Assembly (NCBI GenBank): GCA_003660235.1
Contig: QGON01000052.1
Coordinates: 1 to 64,000, forward strand
Direction: 5' to 3'
DNA length: 64,000 nucleotides
From: a bacterium endosymbiont of Escarpia laminata
GTDB lineage: Bacteria > Pseudomonadota > Gammaproteobacteria > Chromatiales > Chromatiaceae
A model generated the notes under the pieces. The model was not told the DNA's origin, searched no databases, and worked only from the letters and a program-made list of their open reading frames with translations. The position numbers were made by a program, and so were the translations under genes. The stretch's first letter is position 1; the number at the start of each line of letters is the position of its first letter. This document shows, in pieces, positions 55,103 to 64,000 of this stretch.

Positions 55103-55744
55103 TCACTCTTCAGCCTGTCCGGAACGACTCTCCAGCACATGGTCGATCAACCCATAGGCAACCGCATCCTCACCGCCCATGAAATTGTCTCGCTCTGTAT
55201 CTTCGCCAATCTTCTTCAACGACTGCTCCGTGTGTTTGGCCATGATGGTGTTCAGTCGCTCGCGCAGCAGCAGGATCTCTTTGGCGTGGATCTCGATATC
55301 CGAGGCCTGACCCTGAAAGCCACCCAGCGGCTGATGAATCATCATGCGCGAATTGGGCAGACAGTGACGTTTGCCTTTAGCGCCACCCGTCAACAGCAGC
55401 GCGCCCATACTGGCGGCCTGGCCTATACACATGGTGCTCACGTCCGGCTTGATAAACTGCATGGTGTCGTAGATCGACAGTCCCGCAGTCACCGAGCCGC
55501 CTGGTGAATTGATGTAGAGGTGAATATCCTTGTCGGGATTCTCTGATTCCAGGAAGAGCAACTGAGCCACCACCAGGTTGGCCATGTAGTCTTCGACAGG
55601 CCCCACCAGAAAGATCACCCGCTCCTTGAGGAGCCTGGAGTAGATATCGTACGAACGCTCACCGCGCGCTGTCTGTTCGACAACGATCGGCACCAACCCC
55701 AGATTCTGCGTTTCGAGACCACCCATGTGGTGTATATCGGTCAT
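55103..55744 (-). CDS. clpP: ClpP protease subunit
   Basis: 213 residues. Catalytic Ser in [11 protein letters not shown] and His in MMIHQPLGG; the Asp of the triad falls in the later [20 protein letters not shown] region. [12 protein letters not shown] oxyanion segment (YINSPGGSV) is intact. Part of the tig-clpP-clpX-lon block. Confidence 0.97.
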   Translation of the reverse strand: MTDIHHMGGLETQNLGLVPIVVEQTARGERSYDIYSRLLKERVIFLVGPVEDYMANLVVAQLLFLESENPDKDIHLYINSPGGSVTAGLSIYDTMQFIKPDVSTMCIGQAASMGALLLTGGAKGKRHCLPNSRMMIHQPLGGFQGQASDIEIHAKEILLLRERLNTIMAKHTEQSLKKIGEDTERDNFMGGEDAVAYGLIDHVLESRSGQAEE

Positions 55745-55851
55745 ATCACCTGATTCCTTTAGCCCTATCGGTAAATCTTAGCTTACTTGTCAACTCAGCC
55801 GAATTACTCCAACCACCCGATTCTGGGGGCGGAACAACCCCACTTTTCGCC

Positions 55852-57144
55852 TCAGCCCTCGTCGGTCAGGGCGGAAAACGAGGTGTTTTCATCTTCAACC
55901 TGGGCGTTTTCCAGCACCCAGTCAACCACCTGATCCTCCAGCACCACATTCTGCACCGCAGCCAACTGCTCGTGGTTGGCATAGTAGTGCTCGACCACCT
56001 CTTCAGGCTTTTCATAGCTGGCCGCATACTCTTCAATGGTCCTGCGAACACGATCGGCGTCCAGTTGTATCTCATTCTGCTTGATGATCTCTGCAATCAG
56101 CAGCCCCAGGATCACCCGCCGCTTCGCCTGCTCCTCGAACATCTCACGGGGCAGCTCCATGGAGGAGCCCGGCACACCAGTGGACATGCGGTTGCGGGTC
56201 TGTTCCTGCAACGCGTTTATCTCCTCGTCGACCAGCGCCACCGGCACTTCAGTACCATTGCTCTCCACCAGCAGATCCATGGCCTGACTCTTGATTCGGG
56301 CCTTGATGCGCTGTTCGAGTTCGCGCTCCATGTTCTCCCGAATATCGCGCCTCAACTTCTCGACGCCCTCTTCAGCGCCAAACTCCTTGGCAAAATCGTC
56401 ATTTACCTCAGGCAGCTCTGCTGCAGCCACTTCGTTGACCTCTACCTCGAAGGTTACCGGCTTTCCGGCCAACTCTTCCACCCGGTAATCTTCAGGGAAT
56501 TTGAGTTCCAGGGCGAGACTGCCGCCCTTTTCCGCACCGACGAGACCACTCTCGAAGCCATCGATCATGGAGTTGGAGCCCAGTACCAGAGGCACATCGT
56601 CAGCACTGCCGCCTTCGAAGGCCTCTCCATCCATGATGCCCTTGAAGTTGATCTTTACCTGATCGCCATCAGCGGCGGCCCGCTCGACCGGATTCCAGGT
56701 GATACGCTGGCCCCGCAGTTTTTCGATCATCTCATCCACGTCGCTGTCGGCCACATCCGCAACCGGCCGCTTGAGGATACCCTCTACCTTCGGCGAGTCG
56801 ATCACCGGCATGACTTCCAGCGTTGCGACGTAGGAGAAGACACTCTCATCATCGGAGGTTTTCGGTTCGATCTTGGGCTGACCGGCGGGGTTCAGACCCT
56901 CCTGGAGGATCGCATCCCTGTAACTGGTCTCAATCAGTTCACCGTACACTTCCTGCAACACATGACTGCCATACTGACGACGCAGCATAGCCATCGGCAC
57001 CTTACCTGGACGAAAACCATCCACTTTGGCAGTCCGGCCGATCTGTTTCAGGCGATTGGTCACCTCCTGTTCAACCTGTTCAGCAGGCAGTTCCACGGTT
57101 ACTCTCCGCTCGAAACCTTCACCCGATTCAACCGAAACTTGCAT
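55852..57144 (-). CDS. tig: Trigger factor
   Basis: 430 residues. The ribosome-binding start MQVSVESGEGFERRVTVELP with GFRPGKVPM, the FKBP-like domain (GDQVKINFKGIMDGEAFEGG) and the C-terminal helical domain are all present. Ribosome-associated chaperone and prolyl isomerase. Confidence 0.97.
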   Translation of the reverse strand: MQVSVESGEGFERRVTVELPAEQVEQEVTNRLKQIGRTAKVDGFRPGKVPMAMLRRQYGSHVLQEVYGELIETSYRDAILQEGLNPAGQPKIEPKTSDDESVFSYVATLEVMPVIDSPKVEGILKRPVADVADSDVDEMIEKLRGQRITWNPVERAAADGDQVKINFKGIMDGEAFEGGSADDVPLVLGSNSMIDGFESGLVGAEKGGSLALELKFPEDYRVEELAGKPVTFEVEVNEVAAAELPEVNDDFAKEFGAEEGVEKLRRDIRENMERELEQRIKARIKSQAMDLLVESNGTEVPVALVDEEINALQEQTRNRMSTGVPGSSMELPREMFEEQAKRRVILGLLIAEIIKQNEIQLDADRVRRTIEEYAASYEKPEEVVEHYYANHEQLAAVQNVVLEDQVVDWVLENAQVEDENTSFSALTDEG

Positions 57145-57278
57145 CTATCTCTTCTCCTGCAGACTGAACTGCCAATGATTTTCAAAACAGTTGGGTAATT
57201 ACAACGTCACACCGCCGCCCGGTGGCCGGGTTCCCGATTAAAGGCACACGACGCCCGAAGCAGCGGCAGGACTGAATT

Positions 57279-57364
<86 letters not shown>

Positions 57365-57445
57365 TTTTTCCAGTAATGGAATTTCCAACCGTTCATTATA
57401 CCGATAGAACCAATAAGTCTCCAACCATGATTCAGCACCTTATCA

Positions 57446-57605
57446 AATAGCGTCCATCCAGAAACATCGATATTTCTCTCGCAGAGGCGCAGAGACGCAG
57501 AGACGCCAAGGAAGCATTAATTGTCCCTTAATATAATAACGATGCGTTATATCTTTGCGATCTCCGCTCCTTGGCGAGATTCGTTGTTTCTGGATGGACG
57601 CTGTT
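57446..57605. repeat. 160-bp inverted-repeat (MITE-like) element upstream of nhaD
   Basis: Perfect 18-bp ends AGCGTCCATCCAGAAACA (57449-57466) and its complement (57585-57602), with partial pairing further out and in. The inside has a GCAGAGACGCAGAGACGC direct repeat and AAGGA...TCCTTGG. No ORF of its own. It fills the tRNA-Leu to nhaD gap (57364-57643). Confidence 0.6.
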
Positions 57606-58946
57606 TAGCGGGAGACTGTACAGTCAATGCGAAATTTCTAATAATGGCAGATGGTTTGAGTCGTATTCGAGAGTTCGCCATTTTGCACCGGCACAACCCT
57701 ATCCGCTTTCTGCTGATCCTGTCGCTCCCCGCGTTCAGCGCCCCGGCGTGGGCCATGCAATCCTCCTCCGCAGAAAACCTCGCGCTTCAGTGGCCTGGAT
57801 TGGCCGCCATCGCTATTTTCATCCTTGCCATTGTCGCTGTGACCTTCGAAGAGTTCATCGACATGCGAAAATCGAAGCCCATGCTGCTGTCGGCAGGGCT
57901 CATCTGGGGACTCATTGGCTGGAGCGAGGCGCATCTGGGCCTTGCCCATGGTGCCGAATCGGCGGCTCGGGGCTATCTACTCAAATACGCCGAGCTGATG
58001 CTGTTTCTGCTGGTGGTGATGACCTACATCAACGCCATGAACGAACGCCGAGTGTTTGCCGCCCTGCGAACCTGGGTGGCTGGACGCGGTTTCAGCTACC
58101 GCTCACTCTTCTGGTTGACCGGTCTCACCACCTTCGTCCTCTCACCGCTGCTCGACAATCTGAGTACCGCTCTGCTGATGGGCGCAGTAGTCTTTGCCCT
58201 CGGGCGCGAGGAGACCCGTTTCACTTCGCTTGCCTGTGTCAATGTGGTGGTGGCCGCCAACGCCGGCGGCGTCTTCAGCCCTTTTGGCGATCTCACCACA
58301 CTGGTGATCTGGCAGCACCAGATCGTCACCAGTCAGGGGCCGCTCGATTTCTGGTCCTTCTACAATCTGCTGATCCCCTCGCTGGCAGGATATCTGCTAA
58401 CCGCCTCCCTTCTCTATCGCGCCGTCCCGCATGGCATACCCAAAAGCAGAGTCGAAAAAATAGACATGCTCCGGGGCGGCACTGTGATTCTGTTGTTATT
58501 TCTGTTCACCATCGCCACCAGTGTGACGTTTGAAACCCTGCTGCAACTGCCGCCGGTCATCGGCATGATGACCGGACTCGCCTACCTGCAGTTTTTTGGC
58601 TACTACCTCAAAAAGACACACGGCAGTGAGGAACACACCGGTGAAGAGGAGTGGATCGGCGGCCCGTCACCCAGCCTGAAGAAGACGCCGTTCGATGTTT
58701 TTCAGCGCATATCCCGCGCCGAGTGGGATACCATCCTGTTCCTCTACGGTATCGCACTCAGCGTGGGGGGACTTGCCTATATCGGCTGGCTCTCCATGGC
58801 CGAGGCCGTGATGTATGGCCAGTGGGGCACAGACGTGGCCAATCTGCTGGTCGGCCTCTATTCCGCTGTGGTGGAAAACACCCCGACGATGTTCGCGGTA
58901 CTGGCGATGGATCCGCAGATGGCGCTCGGTGACTGGCTCACCGTAA

Positions 58947-59009
58947 CTCTAACGAATAAGGTTAGATTGTGTGAGCGAAGCGAACCACAATCTGAACCGT
59001 TTGTTGGAC
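58947..59009 (-). other. attC site of the nhaD-inserted cassette
   Basis: On the - strand: R'' GTCCAAC (59009-59003), arm GGTTCAGATTGTG, loop with TTCGCTTCGCTC, arm CACAATCTAACC with one unpaired base between the arms (an extrahelical base is typical of attC), and R' GTTAGAG (58953-58947), whose TTAGAG belongs to nhaD. R'' is the exact complement of the cassette's own TTGGAC start at 59396-59391. Confidence 0.8.
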
Positions 59010-59396
59010 GAGCCCGGGTATACGAAATTGGGGGAATAATCCGGCGGTACTAGGGGTAGCCAGAAAGGCACTTGACAACGCGGAATAATGTGCTATTTAG
59101 AAAACATCTTTTTCCCGGTCGTTTCCATCGGAAAAACAAAGGGTTACGTTTTTCCAGATAAAAGCCACAAACATAGGATAACGCGGTGCGGTCGATTAGA
59201 CAAGAAGCCTGCGCCCGTCGGAGGCAACCGGGCTGGCGCAGGAGGCGAAATGGATCTGGCCGAGCTTCGTTGTTGGCGTATTACTCGGATGCGGCCGTTC
59301 TTGGGCCATGCTGATAAACGCCTCGCCGCTCGTTTGGGAGCTACAGCGGTTAACCGCAGGCGTGGGACTTTTCTCCGCGATAGCGGCTTCGTCCAA
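58953..59396 (-). mobile_element. 444-bp ORF-poor integron cassette inserted in nhaD
   Basis: Bounded on the - strand by G|TTGGAC (59397/59396) and by attC ending ...TTATTCG|TTAGAG (58953/58952). Joining the flanks gives GGTTG|TTAGAG, that is a simple G|TT secondary site, so the cassette was integrated by IntI outside an array. Inside, only short frames are seen, such as a 37-codon one starting MAQERPHPSNTPTTKLG and a 25-codon one. A hairpin (CCTGCGCC/GGCGCAGG, about 59208-59243) is present. It may carry a regulatory RNA or promoter, or nothing functional. Confidence 0.75.
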
Positions 59397-59616
59397 CAAC
59401 CGGCATTGGCGGCAGCCTGCTCTCGATCGGCTCGGCGGCCGGGATCGCGCTGATGGGACAGTCCTACGGACGTTACACCTTTTTCGTCCACCTGCGCTGG
59501 ACACCTGCCATAATGCTGGGGTTCTGCGTCTCTGTATTGAGCCATTACTGGATCAACAGCGCGCTGTTTTAAGGGGTATATCAACCGCCCCGGATGTAGG
59601 CCCGATCAATGGAACA

Positions 59617-61872
59617 TCATTTAAGGGGCACCAAGAGGCTGTCGACTCTCTGAAAACCTCTCGGAAGCTTGTTGCCACGCCGCCCCCGCTCTCCCTGATA
59701 GCTGTCCAGATCAGCAGGTTTGAGGATGATATGGCGTTTCCCGGCACAAACCTTGAGATGACCGCCCTCCGGCACCACAGTGAGTGCCACAACAAACTCC
59801 TGCCGCAACTCCACACGCTTGCCGGGAATGCCGATAATCTTGTTTCCCTTGCCTCGGGAAAGCTCCGGCAGTTCGGCAACAGGAAAAACCAGCATGCGGC
59901 CTTCGTTGGTCACGGCGACCACCCGGTCGGTCGCAGGATCCCCCAACGTCACCGGTGGCAACACTCTTGCCCCCTTGGGCAGGGTGAGCATCGACTTGCC
60001 CGCCTTATTCTTAGCAAACATGGCTTTCATCTGTACCCGAAAACCGTATCCCGCATCGGATGCCAGCAGATACCAAACCTTGGGATCTCCGCCCAACACG
60101 GCGGAAAACACCGCCCCACCCGGAGGAGAGAAACGCCCCGTCAGCGGCTCGCCCTGACTACGGGCGGAGGGCAGCGTATGCGCCAACAGAGAGTAGCTGC
60201 GACCGCTGGAGTCGATGAAGATGGCAGACTGATTACTGCGCAGCCGAACGGAGGCAAGGTAACTGTCCCCTGCCTTGTAGTTGAGTCCGGCCGGATCGAT
60301 ATCGTGTCCTTTGGCGGCCCGCCCCCAACCCTTCTCCGAAAGGATCACGGTCACCGGCTCACTGGGCGTCAGTTCGGTTTCGTCCAGCACTTCCGCCGTT
60401 TCGCGTTCGACGATGGGAGAGCGCCGCTCGTCGCCATATTTTTCAGCGTCGGCCTGGATCTCCTTGCGAATCAGGGTACGCAGGCGCTGCTTGGAGTTCA
60501 GTGTCTTTTCCAACCACTCCCGCTCAGTCTCCAACGCCTCCTGCTCTCCGCGGATCTTGATCTCCTCCAGCTTCGCCAGGTGGCGCAGGCGTAGATTGAG
60601 GATCGCCTCGGCCTGGCGGTCAGAGAGACCGAATCGGCTTTTCAATTCCGCCTTGGGATCATCTTCATGGCGGATAATCGCGATCACCTCATCGATATTG
60701 AGGTAGGCGATCATCAAGCCTTCAAGGATGTGCAGGCGGTCCAACACCTGATCCAGACGATATTGCAGACGCCGTGTGACCGTTGCTGTACGGAATGCCA
60801 GCCACTCCGCCAGCAGGGTGCGGAGATCCTTCACCGCCGGCCGCCCGTTGGTACCGATCAGATTGACATTGACCCGGTAGGTGCGCTCCAGATCAGTGGT
60901 GGCGAAGAGGTGGGACATCAGGCGCGGCACGTCGACCCGGTTCGAACGGGGCATGATCACCAGCCGGGTGGGGTTTTCATGATCCGACTCATCCCGTAGA
61001 TCCTCCACCATCGGCAGCTTTTTCGTCTGCATCTGATGGGCGATCTGCTCCATGATGCGCGAGCCGGAGACCTGATGCGGCAGCGCAGTAACGATGATAT
61101 CGCCATGTTCCCGTTCGAACCGGGCGCGCATGCGAATCGATCCGTTGCCGGTTTCATACATCTTGCGCAGGTCTGCCGGCGGGGTAATGATCTCCGCATC
61201 GGTGGGATAGTCCGGCCCTTTGATATAGACCATCAGATCCTCAAGGGTCGCCTTCGGCGTCTCCAGCAGATGGATGCAGGCGCTGGCCACCTCCCGCAAA
61301 TTGTGCGGTGGGATATCGGTCGCCATACCCACCGCAATACCGGACGCGCCGTTCAGCAGCACGTTAGGCAGGCGCGCGGGCAGCAGTGAGGGTTCTTTCA
61401 GCGTGCCGTCAAAATTAGGTTCCCACTCCACGGTTCCCTGACCCAGCTCCGCGAGCAACACCTGGGCATAGGGCGTGAGGCGCGATTCCGTATAGCGCAT
61501 TGCGGCGAAAGACTTGGGATCATCCGGCGAACCCCAGTTGCCCTGACCGTCCACCAGCGGGTAGCGATAGGAAAAATTCTGCGCCATCAGCACCATCGCT
61601 TCATAGCAGGCGCTGTCACCGTGAGGGTGAAACTTGCCAAGCACGTCGCCCACGGTACGGGCGGACTTCTTGAACTTTGCGGTGGCGCTCAGACCGAGTT
61701 CCGACATCGCATAGACGATGCGCCGCTGCACCGGCTTGAGGCCGTCACCGATGTGAGGCAGTGCGCGATCGAGAATGACGTACATGGAGTAGTCCAGATA
61801 CGCCTTTTCGGTAAAGTCGCCGAGGGGGACCTGTTCCACGCCCTCGAGTGTTGAATCGATGGTGTCGCTCAT
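59617..61872 (-). CDS. parC: DNA topoisomerase IV subunit A
   Basis: 751 residues. Start [39 protein letters not shown], catalytic Tyr in [10 protein letters not shown], and the shorter ParC-type C-terminal beta-propeller rather than the long GyrA one. It decatenates chromosomes with ParE (outside the window). Confidence 0.95.
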   Translation of the reverse strand: MSDTIDSTLEGVEQVPLGDFTEKAYLDYSMYVILDRALPHIGDGLKPVQRRIVYAMSELGLSATAKFKKSARTVGDVLGKFHPHGDSACYEAMVLMAQNFSYRYPLVDGQGNWGSPDDPKSFAAMRYTESRLTPYAQVLLAELGQGTVEWEPNFDGTLKEPSLLPARLPNVLLNGASGIAVGMATDIPPHNLREVASACIHLLETPKATLEDLMVYIKGPDYPTDAEIITPPADLRKMYETGNGSIRMRARFEREHGDIIVTALPHQVSGSRIMEQIAHQMQTKKLPMVEDLRDESDHENPTRLVIMPRSNRVDVPRLMSHLFATTDLERTYRVNVNLIGTNGRPAVKDLRTLLAEWLAFRTATVTRRLQYRLDQVLDRLHILEGLMIAYLNIDEVIAIIRHEDDPKAELKSRFGLSDRQAEAILNLRLRHLAKLEEIKIRGEQEALETEREWLEKTLNSKQRLRTLIRKEIQADAEKYGDERRSPIVERETAEVLDETELTPSEPVTVILSEKGWGRAAKGHDIDPAGLNYKAGDSYLASVRLRSNQSAIFIDSSGRSYSLLAHTLPSARSQGEPLTGRFSPPGGAVFSAVLGGDPKVWYLLASDAGYGFRVQMKAMFAKNKAGKSMLTLPKGARVLPPVTLGDPATDRVVAVTNEGRMLVFPVAELPELSRGKGNKIIGIPGKRVELRQEFVVALTVVPEGGHLKVCAGKRHIILKPADLDSYQGERGRRGNKLPRGFQRVDSLLVPLK

Positions 61873-61959
61873 GGAGGCAATTCAGTTGCGGGCATATCCG
61901 CCCAAAAATTGCCTGAAGATAATACGGAAAGTGACGCGCTTAGGGAATATGTAGCGCTT

Positions 61960-62120
61960 GGGAGCCTCTGAATAAGTCTGGACCGTTCAGATTGTGAGAT
62001 GAAATGCGCTGATTTGAGGCGGGAATCGCACGTAATAGCCAGCTATTGTGAAGATTTCCAACGAAAAAGCAGCGTATTTCAGCCGCAAGCTGTAGGTCCA
62101 TGACTTGTTCAGAGGCTCCC
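61960..62120. mobile_element. 161-bp MITE, inverted repeats GGGAGCCTCTGAATAAGT
   Basis: GGGAGCCTCTGAATAAGT (61960-61977) and its complement with one mismatch (62103-62120) bound a non-coding element. This end sequence resembles the termini of IS5-like elements and their derivatives. It lies between parC and an NnrS-like gene whose stop codon it supplies. Confidence 0.7.
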
Positions 62121-62741
62121 TTGACCCGGCCGCAAAAGCGGACGCAGCGCGGCAAGCAGCAACGACGGCAGCAGCCATCCCCCCAATCCCAGCCAGAAAC
62201 CGGCTTTCGACAACGCGAACTCTCCCAGTATCAGCCCCAATCCAGAGAGCAACAGTCCCACCGCGCCGACATAGAGCAGACCATTGAGCCAACCCTCTGA
62301 AGTACGATGGCTATCCAGTGCGAAGCGGTAGATTCCGACCAGGGTGGTGATAGCGAGGTACCAGGCAACCGCCAGCAGCGCGAGATAGAACAAACCCGGT
62401 TCGCCACCAGTCTGCCGGGAGAGATGAAAAACGGCCTGTGCTGCGGCAAAGAGAAAGAAGAGCGTCCCGTAGCGGACATAGGGAACCGGCGAACGCTTCA
62501 GCCATGCGGGATAGCGCTGCAACAGATAACCGAAAAACGGCAGTGGCGCGATGCCGAACAGCAGATTGAGGCGCAGCCAGACCGGCACCGTCTCACCCAG
62601 CAAATAGTCTCCAGCGGCCATCAGCAGAAAAACCACACTGGCGCTGCCCAGAAGCCGCAAAGGTGTCCGGGTCAGCCATTGCCAAATCCTGGATTTAGGC
62701 CGGGCATTGTCAGAGCTTTTCGAGAGTACGGTGATACACAT
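62109..62741 (-). CDS. NnrS-like integral membrane protein
   Basis: 210 residues from the ATG at 62741 (MCITVLSKSSD). About six membrane spans; IAPLPFFGYLLQRYPAWLKRSPV resembles the NnrS segment GFLLTAVPNWTG. The last codons (GSL, stop) are provided by the right end of the MITE, so the native C-terminus is altered. NnrS proteins are linked to nitric oxide and metal stress; the similarity here is partial. Confidence 0.55.
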   Translation of the reverse strand: MCITVLSKSSDNARPKSRIWQWLTRTPLRLLGSASVVFLLMAAGDYLLGETVPVWLRLNLLFGIAPLPFFGYLLQRYPAWLKRSPVPYVRYGTLFFLFAAAQAVFHLSRQTGGEPGLFYLALLAVAWYLAITTLVGIYRFALDSHRTSEGWLNGLLYVGAVGLLLSGLGLILGEFALSKAGFWLGLGGWLLPSLLLAALRPLLRPGQGSL

Positions 62742-62814
62742 GGGCAGCGAACGGGAAATCTTCAAAGTCAGGTGGCATTCGATCACCCCATTCAATGAAC
62801 CGCCATGATAAATA

Positions 62815-63777
62815 TCAACGGTCCGTCTCAGGGCTGGAAACATAGACATGACTCTGAGGATGGAACGCCGTCCAGGCAAACCAGAAGGTTGATACAGCAG
62901 GCACCTGGTCACCTTGAAGATCCTCCACCCAGGCAGAACGGCTCTGGCGATCATAGCTGACTATGTAGTTGCTCCCGGCAAAGTGATCCGTGACCCGCCC
63001 ACCGGCCTTGTCCAGCTCCGAGAAGGGGTAGGCCTTCCAAGCACCGTCAACCTCCAGTCCAATAATACGGGCCTTGGGGTGATAGCGTGGATCAGGATTG
63101 GAAACCGGGAAATAGAGACCCTCATCATTCTCATAACCCGCATAGGGATCGACCCCATAGCTCCGCAGGTAGCCTGTATCCTCCGAAAGCACCAGGGTTT
63201 CGGGATGCAGTTCCAACCAGCGCCCCCAAGTCGTATGCTCCAGGGCCAACATCTTCAAGCGGGTCCCCTTTTTCTTCCCGGATATCGCCTGATGCTTCAA
63301 CTGCGACCAGAGGGATTCAGTTTCACGGTCATAGAGCAGCACGTCGCTATTATAGAGCAGACCAGAGACGCCAAAATGCAAAACGCTGCCCCCTGTCCTG
63401 GCGGAATAGGCCACCCCGCTACCGCACAAGGGACAATAGGTAATCACCACCGGTTCGCTGCCAATCCGGTCATTGACGATCTCGTGCCAATTGAGAATCG
63501 AAACGGGATAGGCCTTGCTCACCCCGTTTCGGCTGATACCCAGCACCCGCATCTCCGGCCGAAGATTCACCGCTTCGTCAGCACGTTGAAATCGGGGATC
63601 ATCGATGGCGGGGATACCATCCTTTGCCGGACCACCATGATAGATTTCATCGACCGGTATCAGCGCATCTTGCAGATTGAAGCCATTGTTTTCGCTACCG
63701 GAACATTGAGTCAGTATGAGCAGACCCAACGCAAACAGGATGAAAGAGGTTTGTTTTATCGATACCGGACCGGCCAT
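62815..63777 (-). CDS. DUF3179 family lipoprotein
   Basis: 320 residues with a lipobox (LLILTQC) after the signal. The DUF3179 signature is visible: VDEIYHGGPAKDGIPAIDDPRF, SILNWHEIVND, VITYCPLCGSGVAYS, LHFGVSGLLYNSDVLLYDRETESLWSQ and YSFSELD-like KAYPFSEL. The CPLCG pair may bind a metal. Function unknown; periplasmic. Confidence 0.85.
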   Translation of the reverse strand: MAGPVSIKQTSFILFALGLLILTQCSGSENNGFNLQDALIPVDEIYHGGPAKDGIPAIDDPRFQRADEAVNLRPEMRVLGISRNGVSKAYPVSILNWHEIVNDRIGSEPVVITYCPLCGSGVAYSARTGGSVLHFGVSGLLYNSDVLLYDRETESLWSQLKHQAISGKKKGTRLKMLALEHTTWGRWLELHPETLVLSEDTGYLRSYGVDPYAGYENDEGLYFPVSNPDPRYHPKARIIGLEVDGAWKAYPFSELDKAGGRVTDHFAGSNYIVSYDRQSRSAWVEDLQGDQVPAVSTFWFAWTAFHPQSHVYVSSPETDR

Positions 63778-63860
63778 TGAAATGAAGACGCTCTATCTTA
63801 TTTGGAATATGAAAGAGATACGCCGGTGGGATACTGGCGGATTCATAAAGGGAATATGCA

Positions 63861-63888
63861 GGCCTGATCCGCTACCCTTGATCAGGCC
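63861..63888. repeat. Palindromic REP-like repeat, copy B
   Basis: GGCCTGATC and GATCAGGCC flank 10 bases. On the complementary strand it reads TAGGCCTGATCAAGGGTAGC..., matching the repeat at 12673-12698 in layout and loop. The bases after it to the window end (63889-64000) show no gene I can support. Confidence 0.6.
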
Positions 63889-64000
63889 TAGGAGGCTGTC
63901 GGGTTTATCCGTTTGAAGCGAAAATCACTGGGGGCAAATCAAATCAGTTTATCGAATGAGGCGAATAGTGGGCCTACTTAACGAGTTCGATAAGCTGAGT

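Larger units (their letters stand above)
57644..59572 (+). pseudogene. nhaD: Na+/H+ antiporter NhaD, interrupted by an integron cassette
   Basis: From the ATG at 57644 an NhaD-type antiporter is encoded, with spans such as LAAIAIFILAIVAVTFEEFID and ADLTTLV-like discontinuous-helix motifs (FSPFGDLTTLVIW). At 58952, in the VTL codons just before the final TTGIGGSLLSIGSAAGIA segment, foreign DNA enters; the NhaD frame resumes at 59397 and ends at 59572 (WINSALF). Removing 58953-59396 restores 494 residues with no frameshift. In the present form the protein stops early after an unrelated 17-residue tail and lacks the last membrane spans, so it is probably inactive. Confidence 0.85.

Noticed and set aside
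59144..59584. 146-residue - strand ORF across the cassette and nhaD end
   Set aside because: It runs through the nhaD 3' part in antisense and the cassette boundary; only short frames lie wholly inside the cassette.

Overview
The window looks like the chromosome of a gammaproteobacterium, most likely a sulfur-oxidising, Chromatiales/Sedimenticolaceae-like lineage (inferred from gene content and order; no rRNA is present to settle it). Housekeeping synteny is typically gammaproteobacterial: hfq-hflX-hflK-hflC, DUF2065-hisZ-purA, and tig-clpP-clpX-lon-hupB-tRNA-Val-tRNA-Asp-ppiD, followed by tRNA-Leu and parC.

Region 1 (1-4945) is a decayed integron. A truncated intI with an in-frame stop (4677-4945, + strand) faces away from three gene cassettes read on the - strand: a membrane protein plus a three-finger C2H2 zinc-finger protein, a cold-shock protein, and a DUF262/DUF1524 (GmrSD-like) defence gene. 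Two complete attC sites and one truncated attC separate them, and each cassette's leading TTRRRY hexamer is complementary to the R'' box of its own attC. The defence gene is broken by a 281-bp GC-rich insertion, and the outermost attC is cut by an IS110/IS1111-type element that runs off the left edge. A fourth, ORF-poor cassette of 444 bp lies 54 kb away, inserted at a G|TT secondary site inside nhaD, which it disrupts.

Region 2 (4950-12571) holds a DUF1501/DUF1800 pair, the ABC-F translation factor ettA and a large PAS-GGDEF-EAL signalling protein.

Region 3 (12816-18709) is a four-gene operon: two di-haem peroxidase-like cytochromes, a Tat-exported Rieske subunit and an arsenite-oxidase-family molybdopterin subunit. 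This is the composition of the iodate reductase cluster idrABP1P2. A sigma-54-type promoter and an FNR-type box precede it.

Region 4 (19023-39441) is a divergent 20-kb module. Leftwards are two tiny membrane proteins, a CydA-like integral membrane oxidase subunit, a di-haem cytochrome c, a tri-haem cytochrome c with an ethylbenzene-dehydrogenase-like haem domain, and SCO. Rightwards are a HEAT-repeat protein, a cupredoxin-like protein, a 38-residue membrane peptide, a USP/PCP_red protein, a further PCP_red ORF, a radical SAM/SPASM protein carrying several PCP_red domains, a HemY-like protoporphyrinogen oxidase, a small membrane protein, a PAS histidine kinase and an NtrC-type activator. Both arms start at GG-N10-GC sigma-54 promoters, and a 36-bp dyad lies between them. 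I read this as a bd-like respiratory complex encoded with dedicated porphyrin/radical-SAM functions and its own sigma-54 regulator. The same promoter type fronts the idr operon, so the two systems may be co-regulated. Heptamer tandem and inverted repeats punctuate the rightward arm, and one array sits where a frame slip would fuse two ORFs.

Region 5 (39465-64000) is mostly conserved housekeeping: pabB, purA, hisZ, hfl genes, hfq, ppiD, three tRNAs, hupB, lon, clpX, clpP, tig and parC. It also holds the disrupted nhaD, a MITE that supplies the stop codon of an NnrS-like membrane protein, a DUF3179 lipoprotein and several palindromic repeats.
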